Shown piece after piece: positions 22,986-34,199 of a stretch of 64,000 bases of DNA. The translations under genes and the position numbers were made by a program. The notes beneath the pieces are model-generated. The model was not told the DNA's origin. It did not search any database and saw nothing but the letters and a program-made list of their open reading frames with translations. The DNA is from Sepiola atlantica (Eukaryota; Mollusca; Cephalopoda; Sepiida; Sepiolidae): NCBI GenBank assembly GCA_963556195.1, contig OY744525.1:43237576-43301575 (forward strand). Direction: 5' to 3'. Position 1 is the stretch's first letter. The number at the start of each line of letters is the position of its first letter.

Positions 22986-23300
22986 CCTTGGCCTTTTGAC
23001 TAACATTGGAGTGTAGTATCTATCCCGATGGATGCTACACTCTGTAGATCAGTAGGTCTTCGGGCCTTGATTCCGACCGTCTGAGGTATTGTCCTGTGCA
23101 GTTCTAGGCTTTGCTTTCTCACTGTTTGAGAAGGGGTCAGTTTATTGCTAATCGCCCAAGGCGCCCCTACCAGGGAATGCCGACTGGGCTGCCCAGGCAT
23201 TTTTTGTAGGCCAGAATGTTCTTCCTCTGGGGCGCTGGCTTTTCAATCCCACTTTCCCGACCTTGTGTCACATCTTACCTCTGTGGAAGTGAGATAAATT
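22986..23300 (+). mobile_element. U2 snRNA-like SINE, reference copy
   Basis: 22986-23027 reads CTTGGCCTTTTGACTAACAT then TGGAGTGTAGTATCT, closely following the U2 snRNA 5' region (CTCGGCCTTTTGGCTAAG, ATCAAGTGTAGTATCTGTTC). A ~270-bp body follows, shared in order with 50709-51070: GATGGATGCTACAC, CTTGATTCCGACC, CCTGTGCAGTTCTAGG, TTATTGCTAATCGCC, CTACCAGGGAATGCCGACTG, GCTGGCTTTTC, CACATCTTACCTCTGTGG. There is no coding capacity. At least two other sites have the same extra base (CAAAGT for CAAGT) in the U2 block. Whether the U2 block is the true 5' head is open, because similarity to 57.6 kb extends about 40-60 bases upstream. Confidence 0.7.
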
Positions 23301-23474
23301 TGTAAAAAGTGTAATTTATTTACAGAAGGTTAGACACAAGGTCAAAGTATTTTTATTTACCTCCTCTTTAGAAGGCTTTTGATGTTAATATACGAAAGAT
23401 TCGCATTTATTCATATTTAGATTAGATTGGATTGGAATATTAGATTAGCTAAATGCAGTATTATCCATTATTTC

Positions 23475-24165
23475 GCAATGTATTTATTACGTTTAAAAAA
23501 TTGTGACTGACGGACAGGCAGACGGACGGACGGATGGACGGACAAAATTCCTTATTTATATAAGAAAAAGTGATAAATGTTTTCTATTCAAAGTACATAC
23601 GATGATTTAGCATGAAAAGTTGTTGTCCGGTTGGTTTGAAAAAGGGAGTGTTAAAAATATCAAAACGTTTCATTCTAATGTTATTTTTATGTATTTTTTA
23701 ATTTTGAATAATCAGTTTTAAAAAAAGGTCAAAGAACTTCTGGCATCGATAAGGACATCGGCTAGAAGGCACTGATTCCAAATCTGTGGTTAATTTTCTT
23801 TATATATATAGACTATATTATAATATCACTATATAAAAAAAAGTTTGATCGCAGACCTGTTTCTCTCACATCTCCATTATGTAAGGTTATTGAAAAAAAT
23901 AATTAGAAACCATATATTAAATTTTGTAAGGGATGATATAGATTGTAATCAACATGGTTTCATCCAAAGTAAATGAACACTATCTAATATTTTGGAAAAT
24001 ACAGGACAAGAAAATTTAACCTTAAAATATTATAGATTCTGATAAATAGAGATTTTGTCTGTCTGTCTGTCAGTCACAATTTTTTTGCCGGTTACAATTT
24101 TTCAGTCAGTCACAATTTTTTAAAACGTAATAAAGACATTGCGGAATTTGTCTCATTTCGAAATA
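23475..24165. repeat. Inverted GTCC/GTCTG-rich repeat ends around a LINE fragment
   Basis: 23475-23560 (AATGTATTTATTACGTTTAA, AAAATTGTGACTGACGGACA, then GACGGACGGA) is the reverse complement of 24055-24160 (GTCTGTCTGTCTGTCAGTCA, CAATTTTTTAAAACGTAATA). The two may be ends of one element or two opposite insertions. Confidence 0.55.
23850..24000 (+). pseudogene. LINE reverse-transcriptase fragment
   Basis: Reads RPVSLTSPLCKVIEKIIR-like then NQHGFIQSK...TLSNILE, matching the early RT motifs (PVSLTSxxCKxxE and NQHGFRxxRSC) of non-LTR elements. Frames are broken. Confidence 0.65.
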
Positions 24166-24244
24166 TCAGAGATCTGAACTACTTTTAGAAATGGAGAATA
24201 TTGCATTAATAGTAAATAATAACTTCTCAAGAAATAAAGTGGAT

Positions 24245-24318
24245 GTCATGGTCGAAAATCGAAACCGAAACCTTGAGATCTTCAATCTGAGGTTATACCA
24301 ACTGATCTATGTTGGACT
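24245..24318 (-). repeat. tRNA-like pseudogene or SINE head
   Basis: On the minus strand TAGATCAGTTGGTATAACC (box A-like) is followed at normal distance by GGTTTCGATTTTCG (box B-like). The arms do not pair well enough for a functional tRNA. Confidence 0.45.
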
Positions 24319-25159
24319 TTCTTATGAATAGAGCTTAAAACATTACCCTAACAAAATAATTATAGTTTTGGTGTGACATCATAGATTCATGTTTCAAAAC
24401 ATGAATTCAAACATAAGCGATAATAAAAAAAAATAAATGAATGGGTAAACATTATCAATAGCATTGGGAATTATTTCAATGGTCCTAAACAATTTATTTT
24501 GCTTTAATTACGTATCGGCGTTAAAAACAATTTAATATATAAAGTCATCCTTTGTTTGCGCATGATAGCAGGCGTCTGCAAGAGCTTGAATTTGTGTCTG
24601 TAGGTTCTATTAATTCTAGTATGATAATTTAAAAAAATAAAATACCATAATTCTTGTGTCTGCCAGGCGTTCTTTGTTTCTCAAGGGATCTGGGGTGAGG
24701 CAGTTTATTCAAAGCAGTCGGTTGGAAACTTTGGTGGATTTGTTTAAAAGATTTACTGTACATCCAGTAAAATCCATTTCTTCACTTTAATTTACTCTGG
24801 TAGCCTTCTAAAATCGATTTCTTTACTTTGGTAAAAAAAAAATCAAATTAAATCACATCTTTACTAACTATATAATTGCTTATTTATATTTCTACCTGAC
24901 TTTTAAGTTCTTCTGTAAAACGTTTTTTTCAATTAAATAGAAAATTTTCTTTAATTTACTTAGTACAAAAAATAATCTTGTAATTTTAAACTAGAATCAA
25001 AAGTCAATAATCTTATGCCCAAATGTAACTTAGGAGGTGACAATCATAGAACTGTAATCATTTTCAAATTTGGTTAAGAACTGAATTACTGACAAAGCCT
25101 AGAAGTTGCTGTAAGTGAAGGGACTAAATATTGGCCTTAAGAATATCCTACACATACTG

Positions 25160-25614
25160 TCATATGTGCATGAGATTGGATTTTAGCAAGGCACTTTATA
25201 TGGTATCTCATTATCGTTTAGTAATGAAAATGAAAAATATTGGTATTTCTAACAAAATAGTTAATATTGTAAGACAGTTTTGACAGAAGGGAAAAATTGA
25301 TGACAACTATTCTGAATCACAGTATATACCCTTCAGTGTTCCCCAGGGATCTTCATACTTTGGATATTCATAAATGATTTTTTTAATTATATAAATTAAA
25401 AAATATAACTATCTGTTGATTACATTAAACTACTTGTTAGACTATTATCAAAAGAAATAACACAGATGGATCTAAATAAGTTGTCATATTGGTAAGATAT
25501 TCGAAAATGATACATTTAAAGCTAACAATCACATTTTGTTTATTGTATCAAAGGTAAATGGAACAATTGGATGGATGGTTAGAAATATTATTTCGAGGGA
25601 GCCAAACGTTGTTT

Positions 25615-25615
<1 letters not shown>
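25160..25615 (+). pseudogene. LINE reverse-transcriptase fragment (catalytic region remains)
   Basis: DFSKALYMVSHYRLVMKM matches the DFSKAFDxVxH motif. Later pieces recall VPQGS...LGPLLF and the ADDTKL box (DYIKLLVRLL region), then QMDLNKLSYW. Many stops. It ends in a TA array. Confidence 0.7.

Positions 25616-25674
<59 letters not shown>
25616..25674. repeat. (TA)n microsatellite
   Basis: About 29 units at the break point of the LINE fragment. Confidence 0.95.
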
Positions 25675-25675
<1 letters not shown>

Positions 25676-25877
25676 CTAATAAGATTTTATACAGAGTATT
25701 GCCACGGCCGTCATAATATAAGGCCTGTCAACTGAGTCGAATTTTTCTGTTGATGTCATTGATAGTGGGAGTAAGAACCACTATCAATGAGGACCGGAAA
25801 TGCCCGAAGGTGCTTAACGCACATGCGTCCATCTGTAATCAGAGCAAGTAATCAGAGTAAGCAGACTCAGGTCTATA

Positions 25878-26093
25878 GGATTATTCATTCACTTGAAAAT
25901 CATTGTTAACTTGTTCCTGCTATTGTGACTTTATTCCCCTCCCAAGAACACGGCTATCCCCCTAAGGATTATTCATTCACTTGGAAATCATTGTTAACTT
26001 GTTCCTGCTATTGTGACTTTATTCCCCTCCCAAGAACACGGCTACCCTCCTAAGGATTATTCATTCGCTTAGAAATGATTGTTAACTTGTTCC
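25878..26093. repeat. Tandem repeat, 87-bp unit, about 2.5 copies
   Basis: GGATTATTCATTCACTTG recurs at about 25878, 25966 and 26054. Copies one and two are almost identical (CTATTGTGACTTTATTCCCC, CAAGAACACGGCTA). The third is cut after TTAACTTGTTCC. Confidence 0.9.
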
Positions 26094-26149
26094 TTTTTTC
26101 AAACGTATTTCCTTTTTATAGATATCAAGCACAAAAGAAAATAAGAGGA

Positions 26150-26206
26150 AATTACAACATGGCCTCAAACGATTAAGGCATTGCATTCAAGTTCGAATTT
26201 CAAGTC
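26150..26206 (+). repeat. Weak tRNA-like fragment
   Basis: TGGCCTCAAACGATTAAGG then CAAGTTCGAATTTCAAG resemble boxes A and B, but the spacing is short. Confidence 0.3.
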
Positions 26207-26448
26207 TTAAAAAAATAAATTAGAATTTTATTTCGTGATAAAAATAAAATTTTAGACTAATTAATAAGTTTCATCCAAAATGTGTGGAAAAATCCAACAG
26301 AATAAGCGAGATATTCAAATAATATATTGTAAATAAACTGTTCGTTTTGGACCCCCCCCCCCCCAAAAAAAAAACATGACTGTTTTAATTTATTACACAT
26401 TTTTACTATATTGTAAGTAAACTGTTCGTTAAAAAAAAACACACACAC

Positions 26449-26835
26449 ACATTTTAATTTATTTCAATAAATGTTCTATTAATTAATTATTTTGAATTAT
26501 TGATTTTGTGTTACTTTACTGAATTCGTAATCTTTCATGTTTGATTTTCTTTTTATGTTTGATTTACTTTTAAGTTAAAAAAATCAAGAAACATCATTTA
26601 TTTTTTCGGAAATAAGAGCAACTCTTATCAAATTATTCAGAAACAAAACAAAAAAACGCATTTTAATTTATTTCAATAAATGTTCTATTAATTAATTATT
26701 TTGAATTATTGATTTTGTCTTACTTTACTGATTTCGTAATCTTTAATGTTTAATTTACTTTTATATTTAAAAAAATCAAGAAACATCATTTTTTTTTTTC
26801 GGAAATGAGAGCAACCCTTATCAAATTATTCAGCT
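26449..26835. repeat. Direct repeat of ~190 bp, two copies
   Basis: 26449-26640 and 26660-26835 share TTTTAATTTATTTCAATAAA, GAATTATTGATTTTGT and TCAAGAAACATCATTT in order, with small deletions. Confidence 0.8.
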
Positions 26836-27349
26836 AAAACTAATGATAATGAAATGTTCATATAAATAATAAAACTGCCTAAGAATAGGGGTTTGTCTTC
26901 TTCCATGCAGTATAACTGATACTAGTCTTTTCATTTGATGTAGACCGGAAAGAATGAACTTATTTAAAGGATGGATATTAAATCACACAAATTATTTTTC
27001 AAAGAAATATATTCATGTTTTAAAAATTAAAAAATTTATGACAACACTATTTTATTATTAAGTATTAATTTAATGTTTGCTGTCTTGCTTATACAAATTA
27101 CATGAAATAATACATTTGCACTAAGATTTCTGATAAAGTAATGGGTTAATTATATTCCGTGATCGTTAATTAATAAATACTGAAAATCTCATTAAAATTG
27201 CTTGATTTCTTGAATTTTGATGAATTTTTAAGTGAAGGGAAGAGTCAATATACTTATAGTCTGACTGTTCGACAGATCTCGTTTAGAGCATGATGTCATT
27301 TTCCAGTACTCTGGCCTCCTTTATGACGGCCATGATATTGGACTCAAGC

Positions 27350-27870
27350 CTGGAGTGTCAAGACATGGAAATTGGAATGTTATAGTGTCTGACCATTATC
27401 AAAAGAAATAACACAGATGAATCTAAATAAGTTGTCATATTGGTAAGATACTTGGAAATTAAAATTTAACATAAAAAAATGTAAAATGCTGTATATTGGA
27501 TTCAGGAATATTAAAGTTGGATTTATAAACATAGAAATCAAAAAAAGTTAATGAAGAATACGATTTGGGAATTGGTGTTGATGATAAATTTAAAGCCAAT
27601 AATCATTTTTTGTCTATTGTATCAAGGACAAGGATGATTAGAAATAGTATTTCAAGGGATCCAAACAAGACAGATTTAAAAAACTATACTAATTAACCAA
27701 TTAAACTTTTTTGCTAACAGAGTAATATATTTTTGGAACAAGTTACCAGATCAGATTAAGAAGAGCAATAGCATAGAATATTTTCAGACAGAATTAGATG
27801 AATTAATAAATAAACGTAAAACAGAGGAATTAAGAGAGTATTTTTATGAACTATTGGATGAAATATTTAA
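27350..27870 (+). pseudogene. LINE 3' end (CR1/L2-like) relic
   Basis: Starts inside the same LINE as 25.4 kb (CACAGATGAATCTAAATAAG) and runs on through KKCKMLYIGFRN, a KANN...RMIRNSISRDPN region, and the C-terminal FFANRVIYFWNKLPDQIKKS then IEYFQTELDELINKR in shifting frames. That ending is typical of CR1/L2-type ORF2. The two copies overlap in content, so they are separate insertions. Confidence 0.7.
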
Positions 27871-27918
27871 TAGAATTTTATCTTTATACTGATATGGTAT
27901 TAATAGTATAAAAATTTG

Positions 27919-28438
27919 ATGCTTCTGTCTTATTGGGGACAGATGAAATTTCATCTTTAATTTAGAAGAGTCAGTTGAAAAGGGAGATAATTCAAGCTGG
28001 GTTTTTTTTTGTCGTAACCATAACCCATAAGGAAAATCTAGAGAATTAGTAAGAAAATAAATTTAAAGAAGGGTACTTATGCAGTTTATGGACTGGGATG
28101 AAATAATAACGTTATAATTTAGAAAGCCATTCTTAACATGGATAGATGGGAGTTGATTAACTATTCTGTTTATTAAATTGTTAGGTGAAAGTACAAAATA
28201 GTTAATCACCCCCATTCATTTTAAGAATGGCTTTCTAAATTATAACGTTATTATTTCAGCTCGGTCCGTAAACTGCATAAGTACCCTTTTTAAATTTATT
28301 TTCTTACTAATTCTATGGATTTTCTTTATGGGTTATGGTTACAACAAAAACAAAAATAGTTTCAATTATCTCCCTTTTCAACTGACTCTTCTAAAATAAA
28401 AATAAAAATTTCATCTGTCCCCAATAATACAGAAACAC
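27919..28438. repeat. Large palindrome, ~245-bp arms
   Basis: Left arm 27919-28170 (TATTGGGGACAGATGAAATT, GTAACCATAACCCATAAGGA, AATAACGTTATAATTTAGAA, AAGCCATTCTTAA) is mirrored by 28196-28438 with roughly 90% identity. The loop is about 25 bp. It lies in protocadherin intron 1, just after a LINE 3' end. There is no coding capacity. Confidence 0.85.
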
Positions 28439-28499
28439 TGTATAAATGTTCTGTGCAATGTTATTTTTTCATCAAGGAGATAATTAAAATGGGAGATAC

Positions 28500-31180
28500 A
28501 GAAAGGGGCATAACAAACAATAAATGATAGACTGACGAAAATGCTATTTTAAACTTAAGTATGACAGATCAAAGAAAATGCTACACCTGACACGTGAAGA
28601 AGCCTAGTGAATCCAGTGGCTGAGCCATAATGGCTATAACATTTAAGATAAGCATGCAAGTCCAAATGTAAAGACATAATATTCTAAAATGTCTGTTACT
28701 AAATTACTTCAGTTCGTTAATTTAAGTCAGGAAATTTTATATAAGTAATATATTACCCCCCCCCCCACACACACACACACAATTTTAAATTAAGATATTA
28801 AATATTTTATTATTTGACAATATTTCCGAACTGAGGTATTAACGTCATTTAAATCTAGGTACAGAAAACAGTAAAAAATATGTAAATAAGATAAATTAAA
28901 TGTTTTCTCTAATATATTCAAAGCTAAACTAAAGGAAATAAGTTAATAATTTAAAAAAAAAAGAAGATTTTCAGTAACTAATTTAATTTATTGTAAAATA
29001 TAAATCTAAAAAATGTATCCTGCTTTCAAGTCAAGAGCAAGGGAAATAACTCGTGGTTATCATAAATTCAATCAATAAAATCCCTCACCATTAAAATTTC
29101 ATCCTAGTTAATAATATATGTATTACAAAACATTTTCAAAATTTGCAGTTAGCTTGATGAATTCCTTGAATGGAATGAAACACAAACGTTTCCATGGAGT
29201 TCATTTGTCATAAGTATATGACTGGTGAAGTAAATAATGATAAAAAAAACATATATGTGTAATATATTATCTTATAATATAAGTATATATATGAAATAGT
29301 AAAATATATATCTATATATTAAGCTGTGTGTACACACTAATATAATCGTGTGTGTCTGGCTGTAATTGAACAATTTGGATTTTGTACAGAAAAAGAAAGG
29401 CCATATTTTTAATTTGCAAATTATGTAAAGACTAATTGTAACATTTATTTCATTCCCTTAAAAATAATAATGATGTTTTTGTTTGCTCTGATTTATTTAT
29501 TATTCATTTGAAAATAAAACCAATTTTAATTCTGAGAACAGAATTACAATCATGTTTTAGTTTTTTCAACATAAGTTAAGAGCTAATTTCATAAAATTTG
29601 ATTTAATTTTTTTTTCATTTTCCATATCATCTAAAAAATGACTGTAAGTTTGCAAACTTTTATCTATTTGAAAATAAAATTCTCCAAGAATTACATTTTT
29701 TGAAAATTAGAGAAAAAAACGTTTTTACTGAATTTATTTGAAATAATTTTCATTTTTGTATATTCGACCAAAATTTTTTAGCCTTTCATTTTAAAATAAG
29801 AACCGGTGAAAAGTCTTTCTTATTTCATTTCTTTTATATGTTGGATAACATTTATGGTTGGTTTATGAAATAGTCTTAGTTTAATTTTATTGTTTTAAGT
29901 CATAGGTTTTCATAAAATTAGCATTGCATTTTTACTGTTAGATATAGTGAAAACTAATTTTATTAATTTTGTTTATAAGCTGAATGTAACAGACATTTGT
30001 GTAACATTTGAAAATATTCATCTCTTTTAAATTCCAGTTAAGACAAAGAATGATACGCAAAGTAATAACATTTTCTTTGTGATAAAAAAAAAAATTAATT
30101 ACAGCTAAACAGATTTTGATTGTGTCACCATTTTTAAGAAATACTTTTTCTATCACTTACATAATTATTTTATTTTACATCTGTAATTTTGTACTTGTGT
30201 GAACAATTTCACTGTTATACATCGTATATGCGGTTTTGTAAATTTTTACTTTTGAAGATGGTGGTAGCTTATTCTTCATTTACATTTGACCCCTAACTAG
30301 CATAACATATACAAATTTTAACACTCTTCTTCCTCAAATTGTCTGCAATATTATCAGCAGCAGAAGAGCGAGCTTAGAACTTAGCAATAGAGATCACTAT
30401 CATTACAATTTTAAATAAATAAAATGGATTTTGTCCATGTGGTTGGTAAGATGTTACCTGCAATTATATTTAGCCCAGCTGATAAACGTTTGTGAAGTCA
30501 AACGAATAATGTTTCAAAAAGAGAAATTTGTTTCTTCAATTACAATTACGATGTCAACAAATACTTGTCAAACCGTTCTATTAAATAATTAAATGCCTTC
30601 CTTGCCAATCCCCTCATAGCATTTTTCATCATCCAAATGACAATCCCATTAACCTTTATCTTCGAGTGGCTTTTCACCTTAATAAGTGGTGACCCATTCG
30701 TACAAAAAATATTTTTCTTGAAATAGTCACACATAAAGAAAGAGTTTTCACTCTCACACTAAAATCTACTACCACTGTCACCCACATACACCAGAAATAC
30801 ATTCTATAGTGCCATCATTATAATTTTCTGTTTCAATCTTGTGATTTTAACTTAAATACTCTATATTTTTATATGAAACAAGGTACGCTCCCTCTCCATA
30901 CACACGTTTTTGTTGTGAGACGCATTTTTCTTCTACCAATCGCTACATTTGGTAATCTCACTTATCAGAATTACAAAATGACCAATAAAAACCAAATGAC
31001 ACACTTCTCGGCTTTTTTATCCAAACACAATTAAATCATAAGCTAACCAAGTTCCATTACTTAGACGAAAAATAAGTTACCTTAAAAATCAATATCTAAT
31101 TAATTTTTTATCATTCTTTTACATCTTACCTACAGTTCAAATATTTTATCTTCAATTAAATATATTTTTTTTAGTTTAGT
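28500..31180. other. AT-rich intronic stretch without recognised features
   Basis: Short open frames at 29938-30156 and 30546-30734 have no domain I recognise, and no splice signals in the protocadherin frame. A short C-run plus CA repeat occurs at 28754-28782. Confidence 0.5.
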
Positions 31181-31635
31181 ATAATCGTCTAACTTTGGTT
31201 TGCTATTCTTGATTACCAGTCATTCTGTCATTCTGTCATTCTGTTGTTCGATAATCAATCACTACACCAAAATCAACATGTCACATTCTTTTAAGGACAG
31301 TATTAATAAAAATCCTTTACTATGCTGATATTCATTTGATATTTCATAATATACTGTTTCATTTTTTTATTGCGATATTCAGAGAGTCACCTTCTTCATG
31401 TGGTAATTATTCATTCAACACGTTGTAAGGAAGTCTGTTACATGAGTGCATTTGCACTACAAAAAAATCGTCCAACTTTGGTTTATTATTATCGTTTATC
31501 AGTCATTATGTTATTCTGTAATTCCATAATACATAGCTTCACCAAAATTAATATGGTTTTGCATTTTTTTAAAAACAACATTATACTGATATTCATGAGA
31601 TATTTCATAATATACTCGTTCTTAGCGATATTCCC
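31180..31635. repeat. Diverged tandem duplication, ~285-bp spacing
   Basis: CAACTTTGGTTTRYTATT, CATTCTGTCATTCTGT-type and CACCAAAATYAAYATG...CATAATATACT blocks occur in the same order at 31185-31360 and 31468-31620. Confidence 0.65.
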
Positions 31636-31887
31636 GGGTTCACTTTCTACATAACACAATCAAGGCTGGTTAAAACATTTACACAACTAATTTAATAATG
31701 TACTTTCTTATCATTTTCTTCTTCGTGCTATACTAATGAAACAAAAATATATTGGAAAAGAATATATTTTTTCAGCATATTATTTGCTAAAAGAAATTCA
31801 TAATTTATATAGTGACACTGTAGAAAATTACTATCTTCGTTTTCATTCTTTTTTTCAGCACCCGTGTGTGCTACTCAGCCAAATATA

Positions 31888-32165
31888 AATGAACCTTGTC
31901 AAAGAGGGAGAGACGAGTGGTTAGTGCACCAGCCCAGATGTGGCAACAATACTCCATGCATGGGCGAATGGTGGCTTTATAGAGATATAGAATACTGGCA
32001 GGTGAGAGAGGTTTTCTAGCCTGGTAGAGGGAAGCCACTTTCTTTGCAGCAGACTTGTCGGTATTTTCTATGTATTTATTCCAATTTATGTTGCCTGTGA
32101 ATGTTAGGCCAATGAATTTTAACGCTAAACTCTCGGGAATGGTACTATCAGCTATAGCAATGTTT
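31888..32165 (-). pseudogene. LINE (jockey/CR1-like) ORF2 fragment, still open
   Basis: About 90 codons without a stop on the minus strand: LALKFIGLTFTGNINWNKYI, KSAAKKVASLYQARKPLSP, ASILYLYKATIRPCMEYCCH and IWAGA. This is the region after the RT domain (LYKATIRPCMEYCSHIWGGAP). It is flanked by non-matching sequence, so truncated. The open frame suggests a fairly recent insertion. Confidence 0.85.
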
Positions 32166-32369
32166 GGAAAAGTTCTTTATAATTGTTAACGGAAAGGAGC
32201 TTGTTTTGGTAGCATTGAATGTGACCATCAATTTTTGGCCCCATCCTACTACATGCTGCTGCTAATGATGATGATGATGAACAGAGATTATGTATATGTC
32301 TGTCTGCAGCTGAAACTATATAATTTAATACTATTGTATTATTGTACTTAATATTGAACAGTATAGGGG

Positions 32370-32655
32370 GGGAAGGTAGTGTATTATAGACTGAAATAGT
32401 ATAGGGGGAAGGAATTACTCTTTCACACTATATTTAGGTAATGTAAATCCAAAAATAACATATATTATGATTCTTATTAAGAATTATAATTTTTTTGATG
32501 GGGGTAGTGTAGTATCTGTTCTGTTTTAGTAATACCATCCTCACCGACATTACCTCCCCCTTTAGGGGTGGGTAGTGTAGTATATGTTCAGTTGTCATGA
32601 GACCATCCTCCTAGACATTACCTCCTTCTTTGAAGATTGCAGTATATAGTATCAC
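32370..32655 (+). repeat. Tandem array, ~64-bp unit (U2-like fragment plus SINE body fragment)
   Basis: The unit is roughly GGGTAGTGTAGTATCTGTTC, then TG...ATACCATCCTCCC and AGGCATTACCTCCTCCTTT. Two clear and one or two degenerate units occur here. See also 33674-33990 and 57062-57545. Confidence 0.75.
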
Positions 32656-32679
32656 AATTTTGAATATTTTTCATTCCTT

Positions 32680-32770
32680 TGATATCGCTTCGATGCTGTT
32701 GTAAATACGCTTTCCCCCCCCCCCCCCACGGCCCTTTGACTAAGATCAAAGTTTAGTATTTGTTCTCACT
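32680..32770 (+). repeat. U2 snRNA-like segment
   Basis: 32728-32770 reads ACGGCCCTTTGACTAAGATC then AAAGTTTAGTATTTGTTC, one of the closest U2 5'-region matches in the window. ATCGCTTC, the U2 5' end, occurs 45 bases upstream, separated by unrelated sequence and a C-run. There is no Sm-site part or 3' half, so it is not a U2 gene. Confidence 0.65.
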
Positions 32771-32839
32771 ATGTATTTTTAATGAATAAAACGAAACACC
32801 TAATTCATTTGCAAATGTACTATTGTACTATCTTTTAAT

Positions 32840-33540
32840 GGGGGTAGTGTTGTATCTGTTTCTCCTCTAAAGAAAATTGCCTTATTTATATATTGATACT
32901 AGATCACCTCTGACCCGTTGGGTCAGTATTTCTTTGTTTTATTATTATATATAATTTCTTTTTGATAATAATCATTCGTTTTTTATCCACTCTTCTCCTC
33001 TTTTTCTGCCTCCCCCCCTCTCTCTTTCCACTCAAGAAAATTTCCCTATTTATATAATGACACTAGATCACTTTTGACCCGTTGGGTCAGTATTTGTCTG
33101 TTATATTATTAAATATATAATTTCTTTCTTGATAAATATATTTGTATTATGATTTGTTTTTATCTGCTCTTCCCCTATCTTTCTCTTTCCCCTCTCCTTT
33201 AAAGAAAATTGCCGCATTTATGTAATGATACCAGATCATCCTTGACCCGTTTGGTCAGTATTTATTTGCTATATTGATAAATATATAATTTCTTCCTTGA
33301 TGATAATCATTCGGTTTTATTCCCCTCTATCTCTCCTCTAAAATTTACCTCCTTTATATAATGATACTAGATTACCCGTGACCCGTTGGGTCAGTATTTG
33401 TTTATGTTATTAAATATATAATTTCTTTCTTGATAATAATCATTTGTTTTTATTTGCTCTTCCCCTATTTTTCCCTTCCCCCCTCTCTCTCCTTTAAAGA
33501 AAACTGTCTTATTTATATAATATTTATGACTAATGGAGAT
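32840..33540 (+). repeat. Tandem array, ~150-165-bp unit, four to five copies
   Basis: Each unit has AAAGAAAATTGCC-type, TTATATAATGATACTAGATC, then TGACCCGTTGGGTCAGTATT, TAATTTCTTTCTTGATAATA, ATTCGTTTTTAT and CTCTTCCCCT. TGACCCGTTGGGTCA (an inverted repeat with a 3-base centre) is seen near 32916, 33077, 33243 (one change) and 33379. Confidence 0.8.
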
Positions 33541-33673
33541 ATGGTATCTGCCTCCCTGAAGCCAAAATTATATTATTACTTCTATTAATGTATCATTGTA
33601 CTATCTTTTAATGCTTAATCCAGTTGACTATACTATTTCAGACTAATGCACTATCTTTCAAGTCTCAATTCAT

Positions 33674-33990
33674 GAGGGGGGGGGGGTGTAGTATCTGTTT
33701 TTTTTTGTCATTATAACATCCTCCCAGGCATTACCTCATCCTCCGGGAAGGATAGTATAGTATCTGTTCTGTGACCATGATATGATCCTTCTAGGTATTA
33801 CCACCTATTTTTTTTCAGAGGTAGTGTAGTATAGGTTCTGTTATCCTAAAACAATCTTCCCAGGCATTACTTCCTCCTTTGATGGGTAAGTGTAGTATAT
33901 GTTCGCTCATTATGATAGCATCTTCTCAGGCATTACCTCCTCCTTTGTATAGTATATGTTCGTTCTTCATTACACCATCCTCCAAGGCTA
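33674..33990 (+). repeat. Tandem array, ~64-bp U2-like/SINE unit, five copies
   Basis: GTAGTATCTGTT variants at about 33687, 33756, 33827, 33892 and 33950, each followed by a CATCCTCCCAGGCATTACCT block. Confidence 0.8.
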
Positions 33991-34199
33991 GCAAAAGTAT
34001 GTGACAAGAGGGAGCTAGTAATAATAATACATTTGGCTTATCTGAACACTTTTTCTGAAGGAAATATGTTAATCCTAAAATTAATGATGAACCGGTAAAG
34101 TTTCACCTTGATCAAAAACTCTTTCCCTATTGTAATCAAAAGAGACGTCTAATTCCATACGATTATTCGACTGTGTTGCTCTTGCAAAGTTATTTTTTG

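Noticed and set aside
24245..24318. Functional tRNA gene
   Set aside because: Box A and B are approximate and the acceptor and anticodon stems do not pair. The other tRNA-like sequences in the window fail likewise.
31000..31025. CTTCTCGGCTTTTTT as another U2-like head
   Set aside because: Similarity stops after about 12 bases and no family body follows.
32680..32770. A true U2 snRNA gene
   Set aside because: Only the 5' part is present and it is interrupted; the Sm site and 3' stem-loops are missing.
32840..33540. CRISPR-like array (repeats with spacers)
   Set aside because: The genome is animal, and the whole ~160-bp unit is repeated rather than a short constant repeat with unique spacers.
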